Source: Lachnospiraceae bacterium (GTDB lineage Bacteria; Bacillota; Clostridia; Lachnospirales; Lachnospiraceae). Taken from it: 20,484 nt of DNA. The stretch spans positions 1 through 20,484 of the forward strand of contig VSNJ01000064.1 of NCBI GenBank assembly GCA_009774235.1, given 5' to 3'. Position 1 is the stretch's first letter. Each line of letters begins with the position of its first letter. The notes beneath the pieces were generated by a model, which searched no databases, was not told the DNA's origin, and was given only the letters and a program-made list of their open reading frames with translations. Below, in pieces: positions 1 through 6,501 of this stretch. A program made the translations under genes and the position numbers.

Positions 1-76
1 CGAGGTAGATAGGGCAGGAGTGTAAGCACTGCAAAGTGTTCAGCTGGCTGTCACTAATAGGCCGAGGGCTTGACCA
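1..76 (+). rRNA. 23S ribosomal RNA, 3' end (partial)
   Basis: The first bases match the conserved 3' tail of bacterial 23S rRNA: GTGTAAGCACTGCAAAGTGTTC corresponds to the last helices, followed by CACTAATAGGCCGAGGGC and TTGACC, the usual Clostridia terminus. The gene enters from the left edge, so only about 76 bases are present; the exact 3' end is uncertain by a few bases. It lies directly upstream of a tRNA cluster and presumably shares the rRNA transcript with it. Confidence 0.93.
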
Positions 77-186
77 ATGTAAATAATTTTGATTGTTTTA
101 TTAAGTATATAATAGATGTTTATAGACAGTATACAGTTTTGAGAGTATCAGTTTGGTTAATAATACTTTACAAGATACTTTTAAAT

Positions 187-260
187 GGCCCAGTGGCTCA
201 GTTGGTTAGAGCGCCGCCCTGTCACGGCGGAGGTCACGGGTTCGAGTCCCGTTTGGGTCG
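187..260 (+). tRNA. tRNA-Asp (GTC)
   Basis: A 74-nt cloverleaf. The acceptor stem GGCCCAG pairs with TTGGGTC (two G-U pairs), the anticodon stem-loop reads CCGCC-CTGTCAC-GGCGG with anticodon GTC, and the T-arm is ACGGG-TTCGAGT-CCCGT. The discriminator base is G. No CCA is encoded after it. Confidence 0.95.
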
Positions 261-267
261 TTTGAAT

Positions 268-340
268 GGGATCTTAGCTCAGCTGGGAGAGCATCTGCCT
301 TACAAGCAGAGGGTCACAGGTTCGAGTCCTGTAGGTCCCA
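268..340 (+). tRNA. tRNA-Val (TAC)
   Basis: A 73-nt cloverleaf. Acceptor GGGATCT pairs with AGGTCCC, the anticodon arm is TCTGC-CTTACAA-GCAGA (anticodon TAC), and the T-arm is ACAGG-TTCGAGT-CCTGT. Only 7 nt separate it from tRNA-Asp. CCA is not encoded. Confidence 0.95.
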
Positions 341-374
341 TTTAGTTTTAAATATGTATGATAGTAATTAATGT

Positions 375-447
375 GCCGATGTGGCTCAATTGGCAGAGCA
401 GCTGATTTGTAATCAGCAGGTTATCGGTTCGAGTCCGATCATCGGCT
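375..447 (+). tRNA. tRNA-Thr (TGT)
   Basis: A 73-nt cloverleaf. Acceptor GCCGATG pairs with CATCGGC, the anticodon arm is GCTGA-TTTGTAA-TCAGC (anticodon TGT), and the T-arm is ATCGG-TTCGAGT-CCGAT. The discriminator is T. CCA is not encoded. Confidence 0.95.
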
Positions 448-450
448 TAT

Positions 451-531
451 GGATGGATTCCCGAGTGGTCAAAGGGGGCAGACTGTAAATCTGTTGCTTA
501 GGCTTCGAAGGTTCAAATCCTTCTCCATCCA
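451..531 (+). tRNA. tRNA-Tyr (GTA)
   Basis: An 81-nt class II tRNA with a long variable arm. Acceptor GGATGGA pairs with TCCATCC, the anticodon loop CTGTAAA carries GTA, and the T-arm is GAAGG-TTCAAAT-CCTTC. It starts 3 nt after tRNA-Thr. CCA is not encoded. Confidence 0.95.
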
Positions 532-607
532 TTTAACTTAAGATAAAAGAATAAAATATATTCTAAATATAGTTAAAACTGCATATAGTTTTATAGTTAT
601 TATCTGA

Positions 608-681
608 CGCGGGGTGGAGCAGCTAGGAAGCTCGTCGGGCTCATAACCCGAAGGTCATAGGTTCAAATCCTGTCCCCGCTA
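608..681 (+). tRNA. Initiator tRNA-fMet (CAT)
   Basis: A 74-nt tRNA with anticodon CAT. It shows the initiator marks: the first acceptor base (C1) is unpaired against T72, and the anticodon stem has the three consecutive G-C pairs (TCGGG-CTCATAA-CCCGA). The T-arm is ATAGG-TTCAAAT-CCTGT. A 76-nt AT-rich spacer separates it from tRNA-Tyr. CCA is not encoded. Confidence 0.93.
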
Positions 682-708
682 CTTTTAGATATTATATTAA
701 TATCTAAT

Positions 709-781
<73 letters not shown>

Positions 782-808
782 TTGTGTTTGCCAGAAGGTG
801 AACATGAT

Positions 809-881
809 GGGATACTAGCTCAGTTGGTAGAGCACTTGACTTTTAATCAAGTTGTCGGGGGTTCGACTCCCCCGTGTCTCA
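809..881 (+). tRNA. tRNA-Lys (TTT)
   Basis: A 73-nt cloverleaf. Acceptor GGGATAC pairs with GTGTCTC (with wobbles), the anticodon arm is CTTGA-CTTTTAA-TCAAG (anticodon TTT), and the T-arm is CGGGG-GTTCGACT-CCCCG. It is the last tRNA of the cluster, followed after 4 nt by a terminator. CCA is not encoded. Confidence 0.95.
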
Positions 882-885
882 TTAG

Positions 886-922
886 AATCCAGTAAATACT
901 TATATTTACTGGATTTTTTTTT
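886..922 (+). terminator. Rho-independent terminator of the rRNA/tRNA cluster
   Basis: AATCCAGTAAATA (886-898) pairs perfectly over 13 bp with TATTTACTGGATT (903-915) around a 4-nt loop and is followed by a run of T. It ends the rRNA-tRNA transcript right after tRNA-Lys. Confidence 0.93.
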
Positions 923-1010
923 AATAAAATAATAGCAAAATATTTTAGGTAGTGGGATTAGTTCTAGCATATTAAAATTACATATATTTAGATTAAGGAG
1001 GAAGGATTAA

Positions 1011-1364
1011 TTGACAAATCTTAGAATGGGAACTATTGAATCAAAGTTTGCAGAGATTATATGGAACAATGAACCAATACCATCACCTGAACTTGTAAAA
1101 TTGACAGCTATTAGTTTAGACTGGAAGAAATCAACTACCTATACAGTGCTTAAAAAGTTATGTTTAAAAGGAATATTCCAGAATGAAAAAGGTACAGTAA
1201 AGTCTGTTATGAGTAAAGACGATTATTATAGTATGCTTATAGAAGAAATTCTGGATGAAGGATTTAATAATTCATTATCAGAGTTTATACAAGTGTTTAT
1301 AAAAAGGAAGAATTTTTCTGATAACGAAATAGACGAAATTATAGAAGTAATTACAAAAAAATAA
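1011..1364 (+). CDS. BlaI/MecI/CopY-family transcriptional repressor
   Basis: A 117-residue winged-helix regulator of the penicillinase-repressor type, near the usual family length of about 120-130. The N-terminal part shows the family pattern: ESKFAEIIWNNEPIPSPELVK (split by about residue 30), then WKKSTTYTVLKKLCLKGIF as recognition helix plus wing, then an EKG turn; the C-terminal half should form the dimerisation helices. The chosen start is TTG at 1011 because AAGGAGG at 995-1001 is well spaced for it; the next ATG (1026) has no comparable site. Members repress genes such as beta-lactamases, copper ATPases and envelope genes. The usual membrane sensor protease BlaR1 (M56) is not encoded next to it, so its inducer and targets cannot be told. 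An Lrp-type gene follows after 66 nt. Confidence 0.85.
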   Translation: MTNLRMGTIESKFAEIIWNNEPIPSPELVKLTAISLDWKKSTTYTVLKKLCLKGIFQNEKGTVKSVMSKDDYYSMLIEEILDEGFNNSLSEFIQVFIKRKNFSDNEIDEIIEVITKK

Positions 1365-1430
1365 ATTAATTTTTTGTGTAATTATTTTTTAAATTATAAA
1401 AAATACATAATTTATAGGGAGGGAAATTAT

Positions 1431-1877
1431 GTGAAAAATAATGAATTAGATAATATTGATAAAAAAATTATTACAATGCTTCAGGAAAATGCAAGAGTAT
1501 CTTTAAAAGAAATTGCAGAGAAGGTTTTTTTATCATCCCCTGCTGTTTCAGTAAGGATAGAAAACCTAGTAGATAATGGGTATATACAAGGATTTCATGC
1601 ATATGTAGACCCTGTAAAACTTGGTTATCATATTAAAGCTTTTATTAACCTTGAAGTTTCACCTGTTGATAAAAAGGAGTTTTACCCATATATAAGAGAA
1701 TGTAAAAATGTAGTTGAGTGTAATTGTGTTACAGGAGATTATTCAATGCTTTTAGAAGTATTGTTTCCAAGTACTGATGAACTTGACCAGTTTATAGGGG
1801 AATTACAAAGATATGGGCGTACAAAGACTCTTATAGTATTTTCTACTTGTGTAGAGCATAGGGAAATTCCATTTTAA
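1431..1877 (+). CDS. Lrp/AsnC-family transcriptional regulator
   Basis: A 148-residue protein of standard Lrp/AsnC length. Residues about 5-65 form the helix-turn-helix (LDNIDKKIITMLQENARVSL, then SSPAVSVRIENLVDNGYI), and residues about 68-140 the RAM ligand-binding domain, with the typical VTGDYSMLLEV strand. The frame is open from an upstream ATG at 1374, but that start lacks a ribosome site, while GTG at 1431 has AGGGAGGG at 1416-1423 seven bases away; the GTG is therefore preferred. Family members bind amino acids or related small molecules and control amino-acid metabolism or transport, usually as octamers. The ligand cannot be read from the sequence. It probably shares a transcript with the BlaI-like gene and ends at a strong terminator. 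Confidence 0.88.
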   Translation: MKNNELDNIDKKIITMLQENARVSLKEIAEKVFLSSPAVSVRIENLVDNGYIQGFHAYVDPVKLGYHIKAFINLEVSPVDKKEFYPYIRECKNVVECNCVTGDYSMLLEVLFPSTDELDQFIGELQRYGRTKTLIVFSTCVEHREIPF

Positions 1878-1898
1878 ACATAAGTAATACATTTGAAT

Positions 1899-1939
1899 AG
1901 GACAAACTATAAAATTTATTTTTGTAGTTTGTCCTTTTT
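1899..1939 (+). terminator. Rho-independent terminator after the Lrp gene
   Basis: AGGACAAACTA (1899-1909) pairs with TAGTTTGTCCT (1925-1935), with additional A-T pairs into the loop, followed by TTTT. It separates the two small regulators from the YtrA-type operon. Confidence 0.88.
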
Positions 1940-1944
1940 AGGTA

Positions 1945-1986
1945 TTGACAATTAATTGTTTATAGTGTATATATAACATATAAACA
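1945..1986 (+). promoter_or_regulatory. Promoter and candidate operator of the YtrA-type operon
   Basis: A consensus -35 TTGACA (1945-1950) is followed after 17 nt by TATATA (1968-1973). The -10 lies inside an inverted repeat, TGTTTATA (1957-1964) against TATAAACA (1979-1986), and AGTGTA occurs at 1964-1969. B. subtilis YtrA is known to bind AGTGTA-13 bp-TACACT; here the second half at that spacing is AACAGT (1983-1988), so the match is partial. Autoregulation by the GntR product is inferred from this position. Confidence 0.65.
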
Positions 1987-2048
1987 GTTGATATATTTAA
2001 TTTTATAAATTTGATACAGTATACTGGATTATAAAGGCAGGTGAAAAA

Positions 2049-2429
2049 ATGAGGATAATGCAAAATTCAGGAGTGCCTATATACCAGCAAATAGCTGGAC
2101 AGTTCAAGGAAGATATCTTGGCAGGAAAGTTTAAACAGGGAGAATTTCTTCCATCAATCAGAGGATTGGCAAAGGACTTAAGAATTAGTGTTATTACAAC
2201 TATGAAAGCATATGAAGAGCTTGAAAAAAATGGGCTTGTAACAGCAGTACAGGGTAAAGGTTATTATGTGAATGCACAAGATACTGAAATGTTAAAGGAG
2301 CAGCATATGAGAAAGATGGAAGAATATTTATTAAATGCTATATCTGCAGCAAAGATAGCTAATGTTTCAAACAGTGAACTTGTAGATATCTTAAAGATTT
2401 TGTTAGAAACGGAAGAAAGTGAAGAATAA
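2049..2429 (+). CDS. GntR-family regulator, YtrA subfamily
   Basis: A 126-residue short GntR protein: winged helix-turn-helix at residues about 8-74 (PIYQQIAGQFKEDILAGKF, LPSIRGLAKDLRISVITTMKAYEELEKNG, then the wing VQGKGYYV), followed by only about 50 helical residues. That short tail without a ligand-binding domain defines the YtrA subfamily, whose members usually head operons for ABC transporters induced by cell-wall-active antibiotics. ATG 2049 is preferred, with AGGCAGGTG just upstream; ATG 2058 is possible. It is the first gene of a four-gene run with the ATPase 45 nt downstream. I infer it represses its own operon. Confidence 0.9.
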   Translation: MRIMQNSGVPIYQQIAGQFKEDILAGKFKQGEFLPSIRGLAKDLRISVITTMKAYEELEKNGLVTAVQGKGYYVNAQDTEMLKEQHMRKMEEYLLNAISAAKIANVSNSELVDILKILLETEESEE

Positions 2430-2474
2430 AAAGATAAAGAGTTTTTTACAATAAAAGATACATGGAGGAGAATT

Positions 2475-3362
2475 ATGTATAAAAACAATGTTATAACTAT
2501 TAATAATTTATCTAAAAAATTCAAGACTTTTGAGCTTGATATTCCATCACTGGATTTACCAAAAGGATTTGCTACTGCACTTATTGGTGAAAATGGTGCA
2601 GGTAAAAGTACATTGATAAATATACTTGCAGGAATAAGGCTTGATTTTAAGGGTAAAGTGATTTATTTTGATGGAGAAAAAGATGAAAGTATAATACGTG
2701 AGAATATAGGTTATACAGGACCTGGTAATTATTTTATGCCTCATTGGACGATATCACAAGTATCAGATGCAAGTGGACTTTTGTTTAATAATTTCCACAA
2801 AGATAAGTTTTATGAGCTTTGTGACATGTTAGGTATTGATGTAAATGGAATAAATAAGAAAAACAAAGGATTTAATAAATTATCAGATGGTATGAAGATG
2901 AAAGTTATTCTTGCCAATGTATTTGCAAGGGATACTAAAATGCTTCTGCTTGATGAACCAGCATCACCACTTGACCCACTTATGAGAGATAAGCTTTGCC
3001 AGATGCTTAGGGAATATTTAGAAGAAGGAAATGGGGAAAAAAGTGTATTATTTTCAACACATAATATTTCAGATATGGAAAACGTTACAGATTATGCAAT
3101 TATAATGGAAAAAGGAAAAGTTGTTGAACAAGGATTTGTTGAAGACTTAAAAGAAAAATATATTTTAATTAAAGGTGATAATGAAGATGCGGATAAAGCA
3201 AAAGATATATTATTTAGTTTCCAGAAAAATAATTATGGTTTTGAAGGATTATGCCTCTCAGATAATATTGATAAACTTGCAGGATTAAATATTTCAAAAG
3301 AGATACCTGAGCTTTCTCAGATAAGTATTGCTGTTATGAAAAAGTACTCACAGCTTAAATAA
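2475..3362 (+). CDS. ABC transporter ATP-binding protein (YtrB-like)
   Basis: A 295-residue cytoplasmic ABC ATPase. Walker A GENGAGKST is at 38-46, the signature is LSDGM at 136-140, Walker B MLLLDEP at 156-162, and the switch histidine is in STH at 194-196. The signature differs from LSGGQ, and the Q-loop region (IGYTGPGNYFMPHW, about 78-91) has no obvious glutamine; both are seen in YtrB-like ATPases. The C-terminal 80 residues are an extension of unclear role. The start has GGAGG 6-7 nt upstream. Two membrane proteins follow, so this is the energising subunit of a small ABC exporter regulated by the GntR protein; the substrate is unknown. Confidence 0.9.
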   Translation: MYKNNVITINNLSKKFKTFELDIPSLDLPKGFATALIGENGAGKSTLINILAGIRLDFKGKVIYFDGEKDESIIRENIGYTGPGNYFMPHWTISQVSDASGLLFNNFHKDKFYELCDMLGIDVNGINKKNKGFNKLSDGMKMKVILANVFARDTKMLLLDEPASPLDPLMRDKLCQMLREYLEEGNGEKSVLFSTHNISDMENVTDYAIIMEKGKVVEQGFVEDLKEKYILIKGDNEDADKAKDILFSFQKNNYGFEGLCLSDNIDKLAGLNISKEIPELSQISIAVMKKYSQLK

Positions 3363-3408
3363 AAAATCCAAAATTGGATAAAACTTATTTTTAAGGAAAG
3401 AGGTAATT

Positions 3409-4023
3409 ATGAAAAAATATGTAAAAAGTTACAATATGTTTTTTCCAAATAGAATATTTGGTATATTGTTATATCTTGTATATCCTGTATTAATAGTAGG
3501 AAGCTTGTTTATAGAAAGAATCTTTTTTGATAATTATGTAATTTTAATAACTACAACTGTATTTGTATTTATTATAGAATGTATGGCAGATTTATTTATA
3601 TTTGCAGGATATGCCAGAAAAGAAAGCAGCAGGCATGAATATTTAAAAACATCAGTAAAGTATATACAAATATTTAAGAGAGCTTTTATGTTTGATATAG
3701 TAAGAAGATTGTTAAGTATATTAATAATAATGTCTGTGACATCAGCAATTTTAAGAATACCAATTAATATAGCTGTATTTATAACAGTTTCATTAATTCT
3801 TTTTATAATTGTATCGCTTTGCATTCTGAGGTTTTTTGATTATTTTGTATTTTATTATATAATAACTATCATTATGATGCTGGTATATGGATTTTTTATT
3901 ATAATAATGTGTGAAAAAAATATTTATATAATATCAGGAATAATGATAACCACAAGTATATTGGCAATATTAATACATATAAAAATTTTGTTTAAGGTTA
4001 TAAAGGAGGGATACCATGATTAA
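3409..4023 (+). CDS. Putative ABC transporter membrane subunit, first of two
   Basis: A 204-residue, very hydrophobic protein with about six predicted membrane segments (for example around residues 14-35, 42-66, 105-125, 128-145, 150-168 and 172-195). A positively charged cytoplasmic loop (YARKESSRHEYLKTSVKY) lies between the second and third. No enzyme motif is visible. Ribosome site AAGAGGT precedes ATG 3409. Its position after the ATPase and its 8-nt overlap with the next membrane gene indicate it is one half of the permease of the YtrA-type exporter; the family is poorly conserved, so the role is inferred from context. Confidence 0.75.
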   Translation: MKKYVKSYNMFFPNRIFGILLYLVYPVLIVGSLFIERIFFDNYVILITTTVFVFIIECMADLFIFAGYARKESSRHEYLKTSVKYIQIFKRAFMFDIVRRLLSILIIMSVTSAILRIPINIAVFITVSLILFIIVSLCILRFFDYFVFYYIITIIMMLVYGFFIIIMCEKNIYIISGIMITTSILAILIHIKILFKVIKEGYHD

Positions 4024-4666
4024 TAGTATTAAAAATAATATAAAACTTCTTAAGTATGGATACCAGTTTAAATTAAATGTAATTTCTTCAGTAATTTTTA
4101 TATTACTTGGAACATTTTTAATTTCATATGGGAATAATATTTATAAAAGCCCATCTATGTATATGATATTTTTCTGTAGTTTTATATTTATTGTGCAGCT
4201 TGCATATACGCTTACAGTTTCCGATATTGTAAAGTCTTCTCCAAAATACAGGCAGTTTTATTTGGGAATTCCAAGACTTGTAAATATTACAGGTTTTTTA
4301 ATATCATTTTTATTGTTATTAATAATAAAATTTATAAAGGCAGATACTATAGAAGATTTTATGCAGTATTCAGGAAATGAAGTGGCCTCAGCAGGAATAA
4401 TGTATATGGTTACATTTATATATATTGCACTTGCTTATAAGTTTTTTGTTATATCTGTAATTATATTCTGTGGAAGCTGTTTTGGTATAAATATATTATT
4501 TAATTATATTACGGAAATCTATAATTTTACATTAGTACAAGGTATAGGAATAGCGGTTTTATTTGTTATTATTGGTCTGGTTTTATTTGAGATTTTAGAA
4601 AGAGTTACATATAAAATGCAGATGTCAAAGTTTGCACAGTCAGCATTTCTTAGAAGATATATGTAA
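4016..4666 (+). CDS. Putative ABC transporter membrane subunit, second of two
   Basis: A 216-residue hydrophobic protein with about six membrane segments (around residues 20-40, 46-70, 88-108, 128-150, 152-170 and 176-198) and a charged tail. It starts inside the 3' end of the previous gene (8-nt overlap) with AAGGAGGG at 4003-4010, implying translational coupling and a fixed ratio of the two subunits. It is similar in size and layout to its neighbour, so the two probably pair as a heterodimeric permease with the ATPase. No terminator was found after the gene. Confidence 0.75.
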   Translation: MINSIKNNIKLLKYGYQFKLNVISSVIFILLGTFLISYGNNIYKSPSMYMIFFCSFIFIVQLAYTLTVSDIVKSSPKYRQFYLGIPRLVNITGFLISFLLLLIIKFIKADTIEDFMQYSGNEVASAGIMYMVTFIYIALAYKFFVISVIIFCGSCFGINILFNYITEIYNFTLVQGIGIAVLFVIIGLVLFEILERVTYKMQMSKFAQSAFLRRYM

Positions 4667-4751
4667 TATGAAAACAAAAAACAGCAGGCTATAAATGTAT
4701 ATAATTTCCATAAAATCCTTTGTTACTATTTAAAAAAATAAGGACATGATA

Positions 4752-4757
4752 TATAAT
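4752..4757 (+). promoter_or_regulatory. Candidate -10 box upstream of the reductase gene
   Basis: TATAAT at 4752-4757 is preceded at 17 nt by a weak TTTAAA (4729-4734). It gives a 5' UTR of about 45 nt before the reductase. No riboswitch or T-box motif is visible in 4667-4801. Confidence 0.45.
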
Positions 4758-4807
4758 ACATATAATAAAATTATTAAAAAAAAGAGTGTAATAAAGGAGA
4801 AATGTTT

Positions 4808-6352
4808 ATGGCAAAGGATTTTTTAGAAGAATTTATACCTGACTTGGATGAATTTAGGGAAAAGACTATGGCTTTTCATAATAAAGAAATTACAGTACCA
4901 GAATATAAAGGATTTTCAGGTGGTTATGGAAGCTATGCGCAGCGTGGTGGTGAAAAACATATGTTAAGGCTGCGTCTTGCAGGTGGGCAGGTTACAAAAG
5001 ATAAGTTAAAGTTTATAGCAGATTTATGTGAGAAATATAATGTTGATTTGATTAAAATGACAACATGCCAGTCATTACAGCTCCATAATCTTGAAGCAGA
5101 AGATTTATGTGGGATGATAGAGAGTGTATGGCGGGCAGGAATGGTATCACGTGGAGGTGGAGGAGACTTTCCACGTAATGTAATGGCTTCATCACTTTCA
5201 GGTGTACAGGCTGGTGAGAATTTTGATGTTCTTCCTTATGCTAAAGAAATGGCAGATTATCTTATGAACTTTATTAAATCAGTAAAGTTTCCAAGAAAAC
5301 TAAAAGTGTGTTTCTCTAACTCTGAAATAAATGAAACACATGCAACTTTCAGGGATATGGGTTTTGTTTCACGTACTGATGGAAAGTTTGATGTATATAT
5401 TGCAGGAGGTCTCGGCAATAAACACAAACTTGGAGTAAAAGTGGCTGAAGCTGTGGAACCTTGCAAGGTTCTTTATTATGCAAAAGCCATGGTGGATACA
5501 TTTGTAGAATATGGCAATTATACAAACAGGGCACAGTCAAGGACAAGATTTTTACAGGATACTCTTGGAACTGACGGGCTTAAGAAAGCATTTAACGAAA
5601 AACTTGATAAGGTTTTTGAAAGTGAAATGCTTGATATTAATGTAGAACCATATATTGTTAATAAAAAAGATGATGGTGTAAGAGTTTCTGGAAATAGAAT
5701 TACTGCACAAAAACAGACAGGACTGTATGCTGTATTTTACCAGCCTGTTGGTGGTAAAATTGCACCTTCAAAGTTAAGGGAAATTTATGATGTAATAAAG
5801 GATATGGAAGATGTAGAGATACGTATTACTCCAGAAGAAAGCTTATATATAATAAACTGTAATGGTTCTGAAGCTGAAAAGGTTCTGGAAGTAACACAGG
5901 ATGGTGCTTCTAACCTTTTTGAAACATCAGTTGCATGTATTGGAAGCCAGATATGCCAAGTTGGAATTGGAAATTCACAGGAACTGTTAAATATGTGTAT
6001 AGATGCGGTACGAAAGGAAAATTTTGCTGATGGTGTACTTCCTCAAATCCATATTTCTGGATGTCCTTCTTCGTGCGCAGCACAGCAGATTGCAGAAATA
6101 GGTTTTAGAGGAGCAATGAAACAATCACAAGACGGACCACGAAAAGCATTTGCAATTTATATAGGAGGATGTCCTTACCAGGGGAAAGAAAATCTTTCAG
6201 ATTTTGGTAAATCAATAACAGTAGAAGCGATACCAAAGTTCCTTGTAGAACTTGGAAAGACAGTTTCAGGACAGAATACTACTTATAATAAATGGATAGT
6301 TAATAACAGGCAGAAACTTGATGAACTTGTTGAAAAGTATGCAGAAATGTAG
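4808..6352 (+). CDS. Ferredoxin-type nitrite/sulfite reductase (siroheme, 4Fe-4S)
   Basis: A 514-residue single-chain reductase of the Nir/Sir family. It should catalyse the six-electron reduction of sulfite to sulfide or nitrite to ammonia in the cytoplasm. It shows the duplicated architecture: a ferredoxin-like half (RLRLAGGQVT, TTCQSLQLH, GGGGDFPRNVMAS) and a second half with QTGLYAVFYQPVGG. The 4Fe-4S/siroheme ligands are C-x5-C (ACIGSQIC, residues 377-383) and C-x3-C (SGCPSSC, 419-423), the family signature. An in-frame ATG at 4802 is only 2 nt from GGAG (4796-4799), so ATG 4808, 8 nt away, is preferred. Sulfite and nitrite cannot be separated by eye. It stands alone: no siroheme synthesis, cys or nitrate genes adjoin it. 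Confidence 0.9.
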   Translation: MAKDFLEEFIPDLDEFREKTMAFHNKEITVPEYKGFSGGYGSYAQRGGEKHMLRLRLAGGQVTKDKLKFIADLCEKYNVDLIKMTTCQSLQLHNLEAEDLCGMIESVWRAGMVSRGGGGDFPRNVMASSLSGVQAGENFDVLPYAKEMADYLMNFIKSVKFPRKLKVCFSNSEINETHATFRDMGFVSRTDGKFDVYIAGGLGNKHKLGVKVAEAVEPCKVLYYAKAMVDTFVEYGNYTNRAQSRTRFLQDTLGTDGLKKAFNEKLDKVFESEMLDINVEPYIVNKKDDGVRVSGNRITAQKQTGLYAVFYQPVGGKIAPSKLREIYDVIKDMEDVEIRITPEESLYIINCNGSEAEKVLEVTQDGASNLFETSVACIGSQICQVGIGNSQELLNMCIDAVRKENFADGVLPQIHISGCPSSCAAQQIAEIGFRGAMKQSQDGPRKAFAIYIGGCPYQGKENLSDFGKSITVEAIPKFLVELGKTVSGQNTTYNKWIVNNRQKLDELVEKYAEM

Positions 6353-6443
6353 TTTAGAAATTTTATTCCTATACAGGTAATAAGCAATTTGTTAATATTA
6401 GCTTAGATAGAGTTAATGGTTTGATATAATCTATACGTAAAGA

Positions 6444-6473
6444 AGGCGTGCGTAGCTATTGTTGCGCACGCCT
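6444..6473. terminator. Hairpin between convergent genes (probable bidirectional terminator)
   Basis: AGGCGTGCG (6444-6452) pairs perfectly with CGCACGCCT (6465-6473) around a 12-nt loop. It is the only GC-rich hairpin in the 149 bases between the reductase (plus) and the ABC fusion gene (minus). The T tract is weak on both sides (GATTTAAT on plus, TTCTTT on minus), so termination is inferred from position. Confidence 0.65.
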
Positions 6474-6501
6474 GATTTAATAATGCCAGAATATTATTGT
6501 A

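Noticed and set aside
70..345. 91-codon open frame across the first two tRNAs
   Set aside because: It runs through 23S-flanking DNA, tRNA-Asp and tRNA-Val; the translated tRNA sequence (AQLVRAPP-type peptide) is a known artefact.
575..593. Hairpin-like AAAACT/AGTTTT in the Tyr-fMet tRNA spacer
   Set aside because: A short AT-only stem without a T run; expected by chance in this composition.
1374..1430. N-terminal extension of the Lrp-type protein from ATG 1374
   Set aside because: It has no ribosome site and an unusual sequence; GTG 1431 with AGGGAGGG gives the normal family length.
3366..3379. Small inverted repeat ATCCA/TGGAT after the YtrB-like ATPase
   Set aside because: A stem of only 5 bp, with no T tract directly after it; too weak to call a terminator or attenuator.
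3534..3824. 96-codon frame on the minus strand inside the first permease gene
   Set aside because: It is antisense to a convincing membrane protein, with no ribosome site and no family pattern.
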